The notes under the pieces are model-generated. The model saw nothing but the letters and a program-made list of their open reading frames with translations, was not told where the DNA came from and did no database searches. A stretch of 64,000 bases of DNA, from assembly GCA_902523885.1 (NCBI GenBank), contig CABZAV010000002.1:217843-281842 (forward strand), in the 5' to 3' direction. Made by a program: the position numbers and the translations under genes. Shown here one piece after another: positions 8,780 through 17,799 of the stretch. Origin of the DNA: an uncultured SAR86 cluster bacterium. Its GTDB lineage: Bacteria > Pseudomonadota > Gammaproteobacteria > Magnimaribacterales > AG-339-G14. Numbering within the stretch: position 1 is the stretch's first letter; every line of letters begins with the position of its first letter.

Positions 8780-9973
8780 TTAGGCTTTGTAAGCTTCAAA
8801 AAGACCAGTTGCACCCATACCACCACCAACACACATAGTGACGATGCCGTATTTGCCGTCTCTTCGATTTAACTCTCTGGCTAAGTGTCCTACTTGTCTA
8901 GAGCCGGTCATGCCAAACGGATGGCCAATTGAGATTGAACCACCATTCACATTTAGTTTGTCGCTGGGCAATTTGAGCTGATCTCTAATGTAGACAACCT
9001 GAGAAGCGAAAGCTTCATTCAATTCCCATAAATCAATATCTTCGATTGATAAGCCTGCTGATTTTAACAGCTTAGGAATAGAATAAACTGGACCAATGCC
9101 CATTTCATCTGGCTGGCAACCTACAACGGTAAAACCTCTGAAGTAAAGTTTTGGGGTAAGTCCAAGTTCTTTCGCTTTATCTTCACTCATGACCAAAGTA
9201 ACAGATGCCCCGTCTGAGAGTTGAGAGGAGTTTCCAGCGGTCACAGATCCATCTTCAGGATCAAAAACTGGTTTCAGCGACTGAAGACCTTCAATTGTAG
9301 TTTCAGGACGATTGCAGTCGTCTTTATCGACTGTCACTTCGACGTCTTTTTCTTCACCAGATTCTTTATTAACCAACTTCATTACTGTATCCATAGGAAC
9401 AATTTCATCAGAATATAGACCTGCTTCTTGTGCAGCAGCTGTTCTAAGTTGGCTTGAAAGTGCATATTCGTCTTGTGCCTCTCTTGTAACGTTGTAACGC
9501 TTAGCCACGCATTCAGCTGTTTGGCCCATGGCATGATAAATACCAGGCACATCTGCAGCTAATTTATCATTCACATACATATGCATGTTGGTATTGCCTT
9601 GCGTGGTGCTTATTGACTCTACACCGCCAGCGATAATGCAATCCGAAAATCCACTTTGCACTTGGGTAGCTGCCATGGCAACGGTTTGTAATCCTGAAGA
9701 ACAGTAACGATTTACTGTGGTACCACCTACTTCGATCGGAAGGTTTGATAATACTGCTGCGTTCCTTGCAATGTTGTGACCTTGTGCTCCTTCTGGTGCA
9801 CCACAACCTAAAATCATATCTTCTACCAATGCTGGGTTTAAGCCAGGATTTCTCTCTAACAAAGCGTTTACTAAATGTGCGGTCATATCATCCGCACGTG
9901 TTTGATTGAAACCTCCCCTAAAAGATTTAGCTAATCCAGTTCGGACGCTATCTACTATTACTGCTGTTTTCAT
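8780..9973 (-). CDS. Acetyl-CoA C-acyltransferase (thiolase)
   Basis: Thiolase-superfamily enzyme that cleaves 3-ketoacyl-CoA in beta-oxidation or condenses two acetyl-CoA. The nucleophilic cysteine C91 lies in VNRYCSSGLQT, the catalytic His in SISIGHPFGMTGSR, and the second Cys in MCVGGGMGATGLFE. The 397 residues are the usual length. A good ribosome site (AAGGAGAAAG) precedes the ATG at 9973. No fadB-type partner is beside it, so degradative and biosynthetic roles cannot be separated. Its base composition is less AT-rich than the neighbours, as expected of a highly expressed gene. Confidence 0.92.
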   Translation of the reverse strand: MKTAVIVDSVRTGLAKSFRGGFNQTRADDMTAHLVNALLERNPGLNPALVEDMILGCGAPEGAQGHNIARNAAVLSNLPIEVGGTTVNRYCSSGLQTVAMAATQVQSGFSDCIIAGGVESISTTQGNTNMHMYVNDKLAADVPGIYHAMGQTAECVAKRYNVTREAQDEYALSSQLRTAAAQEAGLYSDEIVPMDTVMKLVNKESGEEKDVEVTVDKDDCNRPETTIEGLQSLKPVFDPEDGSVTAGNSSQLSDGASVTLVMSEDKAKELGLTPKLYFRGFTVVGCQPDEMGIGPVYSIPKLLKSAGLSIEDIDLWELNEAFASQVVYIRDQLKLPSDKLNVNGGSISIGHPFGMTGSRQVGHLARELNRRDGKYGIVTMCVGGGMGATGLFEAYKA

Positions 9974-10060
9974 TCTTTCTCCTTATGAAATGTTTAAATT
10001 TTTTAAACGAAAATTGATTATAAAGAATTTATATTCCATTATCTAATCAATATTAAAAAA

Positions 10061-10084
10061 AAAGCCCTGACAAAGCAGGGCTTT
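10061..10084 (-). terminator. Intrinsic terminator of the first TonB-dependent receptor
   Basis: A 9-bp perfect stem AAAGCCCTG / CAGGGCTTT with a six-base loop lies 18 bases beyond the receptor stop. On the minus strand it is followed by a run of U (the A-run at about 10054-10063 on the plus strand). The same stem recurs at 13601-13624 after the second receptor. Confidence 0.85.
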
Positions 10085-10101
10085 TTTTAAACCTGTATGG
10101 A

Positions 10102-13100
10102 TTAGAAATCCATAGTAAGTTCAATACCAACCGTTCTTGGATCACGGTACTGCCAAGATTGGAAGTTACCAGTTACATCCGTTGAGTTGTACTTAGTGGT
10201 TATATTGTCTTCATCGGTCACATTTCTAGCATAGGCTTTTAGAGTCCAATCACCTTGTGCAGGGATAACTAAAAGTCCTACGTTAAACTCATCCCATGAT
10301 GGAATGACATCGGAAATTTCAGCATTGTACTCAGTTGAAAACGACTCGTCTTGGAAATAGTAAGACGCAGTCGGGATCAAAGTATACCCATTGGCCATAT
10401 TAAAAGTATAAGAAGCACTTATGTTTCCTGAAAACTCAGGACTTTGTGGCAATGAGTTACCTTTGAGTGGGACAGGTGCCCCCGTAATTGTAGCTATGTC
10501 GTAAAAGGTACCAGTACAATCTGATTGCTTGGAATAACAGTTACGGTCACCATAACTAGGTAATCCACCTGCAGCAGTTCCCAAATTACCCAACCACTCC
10601 GCGAGAGATATATCGTTATTACCACCAAGTGCAGTTGGAGCTTTATCAGTCAACGATTGTTTTGCCACAACAAAGTTGTTACCAACACAAGCCGTTGACT
10701 CATATAAAATCGCCGTACATTTGATCTCGTGATGAGTAGCAGAAATATCATTAGTTGTGCCAATACCTAATTTGTTGAATGGGTTGATTCTAGTATCGTC
10801 AGAAGTAATTTCTGTATCCAGTAAAGACAACATGAAATCAATTCTCAAGTTGCTATCCCACTCTGGCAAATACGTCATCTCTAACTCTGCTCCGAAGATT
10901 TCAGCATCGGAGTTGAAGTTATAAGTAGTCGCAGCAACAACCGAAGCGATTTGCAAATCTGTATAGTCAGTAGTGAAAACGTTTGCATTCACTCTTAATT
11001 GACCATCCAACAAGTCGGTTTTTACACCGAGCTCAAAAGTATCTGCAACTTCCTTCTTTGTATTGGCTGGAATGTCGACACATCCGTCTTCTTTAGTAGT
11101 TGCTGACCAAGAAACTCCTCCAGTACTACCAGCAGAACATGGCTTGTAAACTCTTGGGTTAGCCGGTGGGTTCACACCCGCTGGTTTAACACCTCGAGCA
11201 AATGATGCATACATCATTGAGTTGTCGTCATACTGCCAGTCAAAGACTATTCGACCAGAAGTTGTTTCATAATCAAATTCGTTTGCTTGATAAGCTGGCC
11301 AACCAGGTATCTTATATGTTTCATCTTGGTTGTATAAAGACGGAACAGCTTCAGATACTGCGCCCATGAAGGCTGCTAGATTAGCAAAATATGTTAGTGC
11401 CGCCGCACTAGATGTTGCGCTAGCTCCTTGTGCTACTGCCGTTCCATAAGCGATCTTAGCAGCCCTGAAAGTAGCTGATGCAGTATTAATTGCAGCTGCA
11501 GCACCGTCGTGTTGCGCTATGATTTCATCAGCATTTTGTGAACAAGTATCATCCGTTCTAGATAAGTGATCGGGTGCAGCTCCGCTTTGGAACGCAGTTA
11601 ACAAAGTACCAGTCATACCTTCAACACAACTTGCCCATAAGGTCGCATGGACTAATTTTACTCCGCCGTTTGTTGGCCAGCCTAATCCACCTTGAGCAAC
11701 GGGGGTTCGACCAACTGTGTTTATTCCAGCTGCACTGATACCATTTATATTGGTACCCATGTAATAAGTTGTTCTGAAACCGTTACTAGTTTTTGTTTCA
11801 TCAGCATATCTACCACCAATGGTAAGTTTCATGTCGTCGTTAATTTGATAGTAATACTCACCGAAAATACCCTCAGCCTCTAAAAGATAATTATTCAAAG
11901 TCCCAAAGTTAGATGGGTAGTAATAAAGCAATGAAGATAACTGCGCTAATGGTGAACTAACCGTTAAATATCTATTGGTTTGATAAACTTCATAACTGTT
12001 GATACCAAGTAGGAAGTTGTGAGGTCCATCAAAGTCGGAAGCAAATTTTACTTCGTAGTAATCATCAGATCCATTACCAGTAGAACCATCTATAAACGTT
12101 CCTCTGTTCACAGTTGCAATCGTGTATTTAGTAGACAAAGCATCGCCATTAGCTAGCACACCGGCAATTTCTTCAGCTCTGGTAGGTCCAGTTATTCCAC
12201 AAAAATCCCCAGCACAACCATCAAGAAGCTTTACATTAGCATTAGGATTTCTAGCGTAGGTAAAGTTAGGAGAACTACCAGACCTTGTAGCAATCGCTGG
12301 GTTTACAGCCATGTCCGTGTCCGAACGATTGTAGTATTCGTAATCTAGACCAGTGTAGTTGAAAGAAATCGTACCTGCGTCGAGTTGGTGTTCAATATTA
12401 AATTGAATAGTCTCATTATCAGCCGTCCATCTAGGGGCAAAGTCAGCGTGAGTTTGTCGAGTTCCCATGTTTTCAGGTCTAATCTCGTTACCTTCTAATA
12501 AATTAAATGCTTTATAAGCTGCGGTTCCTTGTCCTGGAGGAGCTGTGCCTAAATAATTCGCAGCAATAATTCCATCATAAACACCGCCGGGGTTAGCAAG
12601 TTCAGACACTTGGCCTCCGAGCACACAACCTCTATTAGGAGTCGGACTTTCTTCACATACGTATCGACCCTTCAGAGCCCTAGAACTTTCCTCATTATAA
12701 TTTTCAAACATTAGATTAATCGAAGTTCGATCGGTCGGATTAAAAGCTAAAGAAAAACGTCCAGCAGTTTGATCTCGTCCATCGTAATCGGTATCAGGGA
12801 GAAATAAGTTGTCAATGAAACCGTCTCTTTGTAGATCATAACCAGCAAAACGAACAGCTAAGTTGTCGGTAATTGGCACGTTAACCATAGCTTCAATTTT
12901 TTGGGTATTGTAATTACCAGCGGTAATTTTGGTGCTACCATAAATTTCATCAAAATCTGGCTTATTGGTCACAACGTTTATCGCACCAGCTGTAGCTCCT
13001 CGTCCAAATAGTGTTCCTTGCGGTCCCCTTAAGACCTCAACACGAGCAACGTCAAATTGTTCTAACCCTACCGCAGATGTTCCTACTGCCGCTTCGTTTA

Positions 13101-13422
13101 CGTGATAACTTACTGATTGGTCAAAGGAAATTCCTGTGGAAAGTCTTCCAACTCCTCGTAAGTTAATTGAAGCAGCTCCGAAGTTAGTTTGCCCATAATT
13201 CAGACCAGGTACATTTAATTGTAGATCTGAAAAAGTTATGACTTGTTTGGTTGCAAGATCATCGCTGGATAACGCGGTTACCGCGATTGGTACATCTTGA
13301 AGACTTTGTTCGGTACGTTGCGCCGTAACGATCACTTCTTCAAGTGAAGCTTGTGCGAATGCCGGTACTTGAAATCCAAGTGCCACAGCTACTGCCAAGC
13401 AATATTTTATAAATCGATTCAT
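10102..13422 (-). CDS. TonB-dependent outer-membrane receptor (large)
   Basis: Outer-membrane beta-barrel that imports a scarce ligand using TonB energy. The start is the ATG at 13422 (MNRFIKYC...), preceded by GGGAGGAG; an upstream in-frame ATG would add 14 residues ahead of the signal peptide. Cleavage is likely after AFA at about residue 23. A TonB-box-like EEVIVTAQR follows, then the plug (VPGLNYGQ, INLRGVGR, VEVLRGPQGTLFGRGATAGAINVVT) and a barrel ending in Phe (IELTMDF). At 1,106 residues it is larger than the usual 700-900. An alanine-rich insert with two Cys (about residues 600-720) probably forms extracellular loops. Ligand unknown; the plug type is common in SAR86 and sphingomonads. 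Confidence 0.92.
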   Translation of the reverse strand: MNRFIKYCLAVAVALGFQVPAFAQASLEEVIVTAQRTEQSLQDVPIAVTALSSDDLATKQVITFSDLQLNVPGLNYGQTNFGAASINLRGVGRLSTGISFDQSVSYHVNEAAVGTSAVGLEQFDVARVEVLRGPQGTLFGRGATAGAINVVTNKPDFDEIYGSTKITAGNYNTQKIEAMVNVPITDNLAVRFAGYDLQRDGFIDNLFLPDTDYDGRDQTAGRFSLAFNPTDRTSINLMFENYNEESSRALKGRYVCEESPTPNRGCVLGGQVSELANPGGVYDGIIAANYLGTAPPGQGTAAYKAFNLLEGNEIRPENMGTRQTHADFAPRWTADNETIQFNIEHQLDAGTISFNYTGLDYEYYNRSDTDMAVNPAIATRSGSSPNFTYARNPNANVKLLDGCAGDFCGITGPTRAEEIAGVLANGDALSTKYTIATVNRGTFIDGSTGNGSDDYYEVKFASDFDGPHNFLLGINSYEVYQTNRYLTVSSPLAQLSSLLYYYPSNFGTLNNYLLEAEGIFGEYYYQINDDMKLTIGGRYADETKTSNGFRTTYYMGTNINGISAAGINTVGRTPVAQGGLGWPTNGGVKLVHATLWASCVEGMTGTLLTAFQSGAAPDHLSRTDDTCSQNADEIIAQHDGAAAAINTASATFRAAKIAYGTAVAQGASATSSAAALTYFANLAAFMGAVSEAVPSLYNQDETYKIPGWPAYQANEFDYETTSGRIVFDWQYDDNSMMYASFARGVKPAGVNPPANPRVYKPCSAGSTGGVSWSATTKEDGCVDIPANTKKEVADTFELGVKTDLLDGQLRVNANVFTTDYTDLQIASVVAATTYNFNSDAEIFGAELEMTYLPEWDSNLRIDFMLSLLDTEITSDDTRINPFNKLGIGTTNDISATHHEIKCTAILYESTACVGNNFVVAKQSLTDKAPTALGGNNDISLAEWLGNLGTAAGGLPSYGDRNCYSKQSDCTGTFYDIATITGAPVPLKGNSLPQSPEFSGNISASYTFNMANGYTLIPTASYYFQDESFSTEYNAEISDVIPSWDEFNVGLLVIPAQGDWTLKAYARNVTDEDNITTKYNSTDVTGNFQSWQYRDPRTVGIELTMDF

Positions 13423-13543
13423 TGACTCCTCCCAATTTGAGTACAAATGTAATTCAAGAAACAAACTTTCTGTTTCTCAATCCATTGACTCTTGAAAGGC
13501 TGAAGCGTCTTGCTTCTAGTCTATATGTCTCCCCTTATTTTCG

Positions 13544-13572
13544 ATAATACCCTAGCTATTTTATTAAGACAA
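13544..13572 (-). promoter_or_regulatory. Sigma-70-type promoter of the first TonB-dependent receptor
   Basis: Read on the minus strand, TTGTCT (13572-13567) and TATTAT (13549-13544) are separated by exactly 17 bases, a good -35/-10 pair. Transcription would begin near 13537, giving a leader of about 115 bases that contains two short inverted repeats (GAAGC/GCTTC at 13502-13516 and GAAACA/TGTTTC at 13458-13476). Confidence 0.6.
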
Positions 13573-13600
13573 GCTTTCGTATATAAAAAAATAAAGAAAA

Positions 13601-13624
13601 AAAGCCCTGCAAATGCAGGGCTTT
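13601..13624 (-). terminator. Intrinsic terminator of the second TonB-dependent receptor
   Basis: A 10-bp stem AAAGCCCTGC / GCAGGGCTTT with a four-base loop lies 23 bases beyond the stop of the upstream receptor. An A-rich tract on the plus strand gives the U-run on the minus strand. It insulates the next receptor's promoter, which begins less than 30 bp further on. Confidence 0.85.
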
Positions 13625-13647
13625 TTAGGGTTTAAATTTTTAGAAAA

Positions 13648-16600
13648 TTAGAATTCTCTTCTCAGATCGATACCAATTTTTCTCCCTTCTTGGAAAGTTA
13701 CAAAAGATGCAGCTCCTTGAAGATTACTAGTTCTGTTGACACTAGTAATGTCTCTATTATCCTCTAGATTTCTTACCCAGAAATTATAAGACCAGTCACC
13801 ATTATTAGGCGTGAAAGATATATTTCCACTAATATCATCAGAACCTTCAACTTGATAACGTTGGTTGTTCCAGACGTCTAAGTAAACACCATCGGTATCG
13901 CTATAAGTAAGATTTATGGTACCACTTCCATTGAAAGCCTCGTAGAAATGGGTCACTCCAACTGAGTATTCGTACTCGCTAACTCCTGGTATTTTATTTC
14001 CAGAAACATCTTGCATAACCGAATTACTAGCATTTCCTGTATGACATGTAGCTGCTGTAGTTCCAACTGCATTTGCTCCCGCACAAACTCCTGCTAATGC
14101 TGCAGCAAGAGTACCACCAGAAGCAGCATGAGGACTTTGATTTCTGTAAGTAATATTTCCACCAGTTTCGATTTGCATACCAGTATCCAAGACCAATCCT
14201 GCAGGGTTAACCAATATGTTTCCGGCATTATCAACAATATATAACTGGTCGCCAGTTACGTCAGGAAATCCTGCGGCAGTAAGCAAAGTTTGACCTACTT
14301 GAACAGCCACTGGGATAATTCCATTGAATGCATCATTCCCTGCCGGTCCTGCGTTTTGTCCTACTCCAATGGCCATGGCTTGATCAAATCCATAGACACC
14401 TACAAGTGCAGCTCCAAAAGCCGTTGCATTCAAAGGAGTTCCAAAACTAGTTGCTGCAGTTGGATTATGTGGATCCAATAAGTTCGAACCAGAAGCAATT
14501 ACATTGCCAAGTGGTCCAATTACATCCGCACCTGTGGATTGGTCAATTTCACTATCGGTGAAGAGACCATTCAAGGTAAGGACTGTGTTTTCAGTCACAA
14601 ACAATGAAGATTGAATCTCAATTCCTTGGTGAGTCATATCAATTGGTAAAACATTTGAACCTGTAACGTGAATTTCAGAAACTTGCGCCGAAGCTTGCTT
14701 GTCATTGAAAGCAGTTACATTTAATTGAAATGCGCCGTCAAGGAATGTGTTTCTGGTACCAATCTGAATCGACTCAGTCTCTGAGTTGTCATATAACGAT
14801 CCAGTTTGAGCGTTGGCTCCACCAGGTCGGTTTCCTTCAGTGTAAGAGGCAAACACCATACCTTCAGTTAAGTCGGTCTCGTACTGATGTTTGATTCCAA
14901 ATTTATAAGTTGTAGTTTCATCTTTACCAATTCCTGTTGAATGAGCATATCCAAAACACTCTTCATAGGCAGTGGCACTTTTACAAGCTGCAATTGCTGC
15001 TGCGTTAGCGGCGTTAGCGGCATTTGGTGTGTATGCAGTATCAACTAAAGTACTTAAAACTCTATTAGTGTATCGGTCATCCATGTACCTAGCACCAAAA
15101 GTCATTTGAGTATCATCAGTTATGTTGTAGTAAAGCTCTCCGTACACGGCTTTACTGCTTCTATCAGTTCTTGAATCAATCATGTTACCTGCCACTTGTA
15201 CGGGCTGTTTTTTCGCACAAACATCTTGGCCGCTTCCTGCATAAGCTGAATTAGCAGCACCTGTAGAAGTTATAGAAGATTCTCCAGCAGTATCTTTAAG
15301 ACACAAACCATCAACCAATTGATTTAATGCGGTAGCTAAGTTAGTTTGAATTGCTGCCAACATAGCAGCGCCTGAGCCTCCTGCATTTTTAACTGCAGTT
15401 GCAGCTGCAGTTGCTCCATTTTGAGCAGTACCGCTAGACAAAACCGCATCAATTACGCCAGCGTGAAAAAATCCTGAGCTGTCATCTTGTCCACCAGCAA
15501 ACATTTGACTGATTGGGTTCAAAGTAAAGTCTTGGCTCATTGCCAACTCAGTCGATTGAACCACATATTGGTTGGTACCTTCTGATTCGTAAGCATAAAC
15601 TCCAGCAACGAAGTTGAATGGTCCATCAAAATCAGAAATGAAGTTTAATTCATACTGTTGTTCATCGCCTGTGACAACTGAACACTCAGAAGCAGTTGCG
15701 CTTCTGACAGTCTGAGTTCCTACACAATACAAGGGTTGATTTTCAATATTATAAATTCCATCAGCTCCGGCAAAGATATTTACTCCAGCACTATCTTCAA
15801 AGGTTGAGCTGGTATAAAAATTGTTGATAGCTGTTTCATGAAAAGAATGATCGTTGTCATCGCTCAGAAAGAAATCTCGAGATCTATCTGTCACTTTGAA
15901 TATCATTTGTACATCACCCATCGGAGAAACTAAGTCTCTTAGATATTGCATTTGAGTGAAAGTATCGTCCTGTCTTCTTATTGGATTAAAGTTCTTTTTA
16001 ACAGTATCGATATTTGTAGATCTTGCCGCATCGGTTGCAGCATAACTATCATCAGTTAGATTAGTTCTCAACATCGTAGTTTTTTGAAACACTGCTGCAA
16101 CTCCACCAGACTCATAGCCTGGTCTGTTAATATGATCTGCAACATTGGTTCCTGAAGAAGAACATCCAAAGAAAGGATCTCTGTTACAAGAAATTGTTCC
16201 TAGATTCAGTCTATGATCGTCTACTGTGATGTCATCGTGGTTGAATAAAATCATTGAACCGTCATCAAACTCATAATCTAAAGACAATCTTACGGATGTG
16301 TTTCTTCTGTTATCTAAGCTATTCCCTAAGGCTAAGTTATCAACCGTTCCGTCAATAGCGAGTGAATTTATCGCTAATCTTCCGGATAGATTGTCGTTCA
16401 CTGGAAAATCAAACCCAGTCTTGATAAGCCCATAGCCACCTTCACCAGCTGAAATATTAAAATAGTTACCTGCTCCAGGTCTTTTTGTAATTAAATTTAT
16501 AATTCCAGTTACAGCGTTTCTTCCATATAAAGTACCTTGAGGACCATTCAAAATTTCGATACGCTCGGCATCAAAGAAACCCATCTCACCAAAAGTAGTG

Positions 16601-16932
16601 TTAGGAATTGTATGTCCATTGATCATGGTTTGGTTTGCATCAACTGATGCCGCTGTAACGGCAGGCATAATAAGTCCACGCATTCTTGATGCCGAACCAG
16701 ACCCAACGCCACTAGTAAAAGAGAACCCTGGAATTGCTATTGCAAGATCACGTCCTGTTTCAATGTGTTGGCTCTCTAATGCTTCAGCATCCAAAGCTTG
16801 AACGGAAAGAGGAATATCTTGAAGAGATTCTACTTTTCTGGTTGCAGTTACGGTTACTTCTTCAATTGCTTGTGAAAAAGCAACGAATGGCATAGACGCC
16901 ATTACTATTAAAATTAGTATTTTTTTTAACAT
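13648..16932 (-). CDS. TonB-dependent outer-membrane receptor (large, second copy)
   Basis: Same family and same layout as its neighbour but clearly diverged. A signal peptide (MLKKILILIVMASMPFVAFS) is followed by EEVTVTATR, the plug (DIPLSVQAL, IPGFSF, MRGLIMPAV, IEILNGPQGTLYGRNAVTGIINLIT) and a barrel ending in Phe (GIDLRREF). The AAGGAGAA ribosome site is well placed. At 1,094 residues it is long, with alanine-rich, cysteine-containing inserts near residues 490-590, 620-660 and 850-1,000. Two large receptors in tandem suggest either related ligands or an old duplication. No substrate-binding or enzyme gene is beside them to identify the ligand. Confidence 0.92.
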   Translation of the reverse strand: MLKKILILIVMASMPFVAFSQAIEEVTVTATRKVESLQDIPLSVQALDAEALESQHIETGRDLAIAIPGFSFTSGVGSGSASRMRGLIMPAVTAASVDANQTMINGHTIPNTTFGEMGFFDAERIEILNGPQGTLYGRNAVTGIINLITKRPGAGNYFNISAGEGGYGLIKTGFDFPVNDNLSGRLAINSLAIDGTVDNLALGNSLDNRRNTSVRLSLDYEFDDGSMILFNHDDITVDDHRLNLGTISCNRDPFFGCSSSGTNVADHINRPGYESGGVAAVFQKTTMLRTNLTDDSYAATDAARSTNIDTVKKNFNPIRRQDDTFTQMQYLRDLVSPMGDVQMIFKVTDRSRDFFLSDDNDHSFHETAINNFYTSSTFEDSAGVNIFAGADGIYNIENQPLYCVGTQTVRSATASECSVVTGDEQQYELNFISDFDGPFNFVAGVYAYESEGTNQYVVQSTELAMSQDFTLNPISQMFAGGQDDSSGFFHAGVIDAVLSSGTAQNGATAAATAVKNAGGSGAAMLAAIQTNLATALNQLVDGLCLKDTAGESSITSTGAANSAYAGSGQDVCAKKQPVQVAGNMIDSRTDRSSKAVYGELYYNITDDTQMTFGARYMDDRYTNRVLSTLVDTAYTPNAANAANAAAIAACKSATAYEECFGYAHSTGIGKDETTTYKFGIKHQYETDLTEGMVFASYTEGNRPGGANAQTGSLYDNSETESIQIGTRNTFLDGAFQLNVTAFNDKQASAQVSEIHVTGSNVLPIDMTHQGIEIQSSLFVTENTVLTLNGLFTDSEIDQSTGADVIGPLGNVIASGSNLLDPHNPTAATSFGTPLNATAFGAALVGVYGFDQAMAIGVGQNAGPAGNDAFNGIIPVAVQVGQTLLTAAGFPDVTGDQLYIVDNAGNILVNPAGLVLDTGMQIETGGNITYRNQSPHAASGGTLAAALAGVCAGANAVGTTAATCHTGNASNSVMQDVSGNKIPGVSEYEYSVGVTHFYEAFNGSGTINLTYSDTDGVYLDVWNNQRYQVEGSDDISGNISFTPNNGDWSYNFWVRNLEDNRDITSVNRTSNLQGAASFVTFQEGRKIGIDLRREF

Positions 16933-17014
16933 TATTTCTTCTCCTTAAGAAATTTATAAAAATTAAAGGATTTAATGTTTTAAAGAGAAAAAATAGGAAT
17001 ATGTACTTCCGTGT

Positions 17015-17046
17015 CCCCCCCAAGAAACAGTTACTCCCTTAACTGT
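17015..17046. promoter_or_regulatory. C7 tract and inverted repeat between the second receptor and nth
   Basis: Seven C in a row (17015-17021) are followed by a perfect 7-bp inverted repeat ACAGTTA / TAACTGT with a 6-base spacer (17027-17046). Both lie in the 165-bp divergent gap, 83-114 bp upstream of the receptor start and 52-83 bp upstream of nth. They could be an operator or a hairpin in the receptor leader. No strong promoter pair was recognised in this gap. Confidence 0.35.
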
Positions 17047-17097
17047 GTGACTATATTAACTCAAAACCTTAAAATAACACAACACTTTAAGTTGCAA

Positions 17098-17751
17098 ATG
17101 AAAAAACAAGAAAGAGCTGATTTTATAAGAGAAAAATTAGGAAAAATGTATAAAAATCCTAAGCCACCTCTAGATTTCTCTAATCCATTTACTCTCCTAA
17201 TTGCAGTACTTTTAAGTGCCCAGTGCACAGATGAGAGAGTAAACATTGTCACCAAAGAACTTTTCAAAGTAGCCAACACTCCTAAAAAGATGCACGCTTT
17301 AGGGATAAAGAAAATTCACAAGTACATCAAAACTTGTGGTTTGGCTCCAAAAAAATCAAAAGCAATTTTCGAAACTTCCAAAATCCTCATTGAAAAATTT
17401 AATTCTAGAGTGCCAAAGACAATAGAAGAACTTACTACTCTTCCAGGAGTGGGCCATAAAACTGCTTCGGTTGTGGTCAACCAGGCTTTTGGCTATCCGG
17501 CCTTTGCGATTGATACGCATATTCATCGATTGGCGCAACGTTGGAAACTTAGCAGTGGAAAAAGCGTAGAACAAACTGAAAAAGACTTAAAAAAACTTTT
17601 TCCCGAAGAAAGTTGGGGTGATTTGCATTTGCAAATTATTTTTTATGGTCGTGAATTTTGTTTGGCTAGAAAATGCTACGGTCTTGAATGTCAAATCTGT
17701 ACAAGTCTTTTCCCAAAAAGAAGAAGTAAGGTTATAACCAAGAAGCCATAG
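17098..17751 (+). CDS. nth: Endonuclease III (DNA glycosylase/AP lyase)
   Basis: Removes oxidised pyrimidines and cuts at abasic sites in base excision repair. The start is taken at the ATG 17098 (MKKQERADF), which gives 217 residues and aligns with E. coli Nth; earlier in-frame codons would add 29 residues of poor quality. FTLLIAVLLSAQCTD, the helix-hairpin-helix LPGVGHKTASVV with the catalytic Lys, and the catalytic Asp in FAIDTHIHRL are present. The iron-sulphur region is unusual: C188, C193, C198 and C201 give C-x4-C-x4-C-x2-C, and the family's last Cys position reads Phe (SLFPK). Confidence 0.92.
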   Translation: MKKQERADFIREKLGKMYKNPKPPLDFSNPFTLLIAVLLSAQCTDERVNIVTKELFKVANTPKKMHALGIKKIHKYIKTCGLAPKKSKAIFETSKILIEKFNSRVPKTIEELTTLPGVGHKTASVVVNQAFGYPAFAIDTHIHRLAQRWKLSSGKSVEQTEKDLKKLFPEESWGDLHLQIIFYGREFCLARKCYGLECQICTSLFPKRRSKVITKKP

Positions 17752-17799
17752 AAAAGATCAATAGCCAAGGTATAATTATTCAGTAATTTGAGATTAAGC

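Noticed and set aside
13483..13491. Repeat of the start-codon context (CATTGACTC) upstream of the first receptor, as a regulatory mini-ORF
   Set aside because: On the minus strand it gives only ATG GAT TGA without its own ribosome site; nine matching bases can occur by chance.
17011..17097. 29-codon N-terminal extension of nth
   Set aside because: It would begin in the C7 tract region, shows no homology to Nth, and the ATG at 17098 aligns with the family start.
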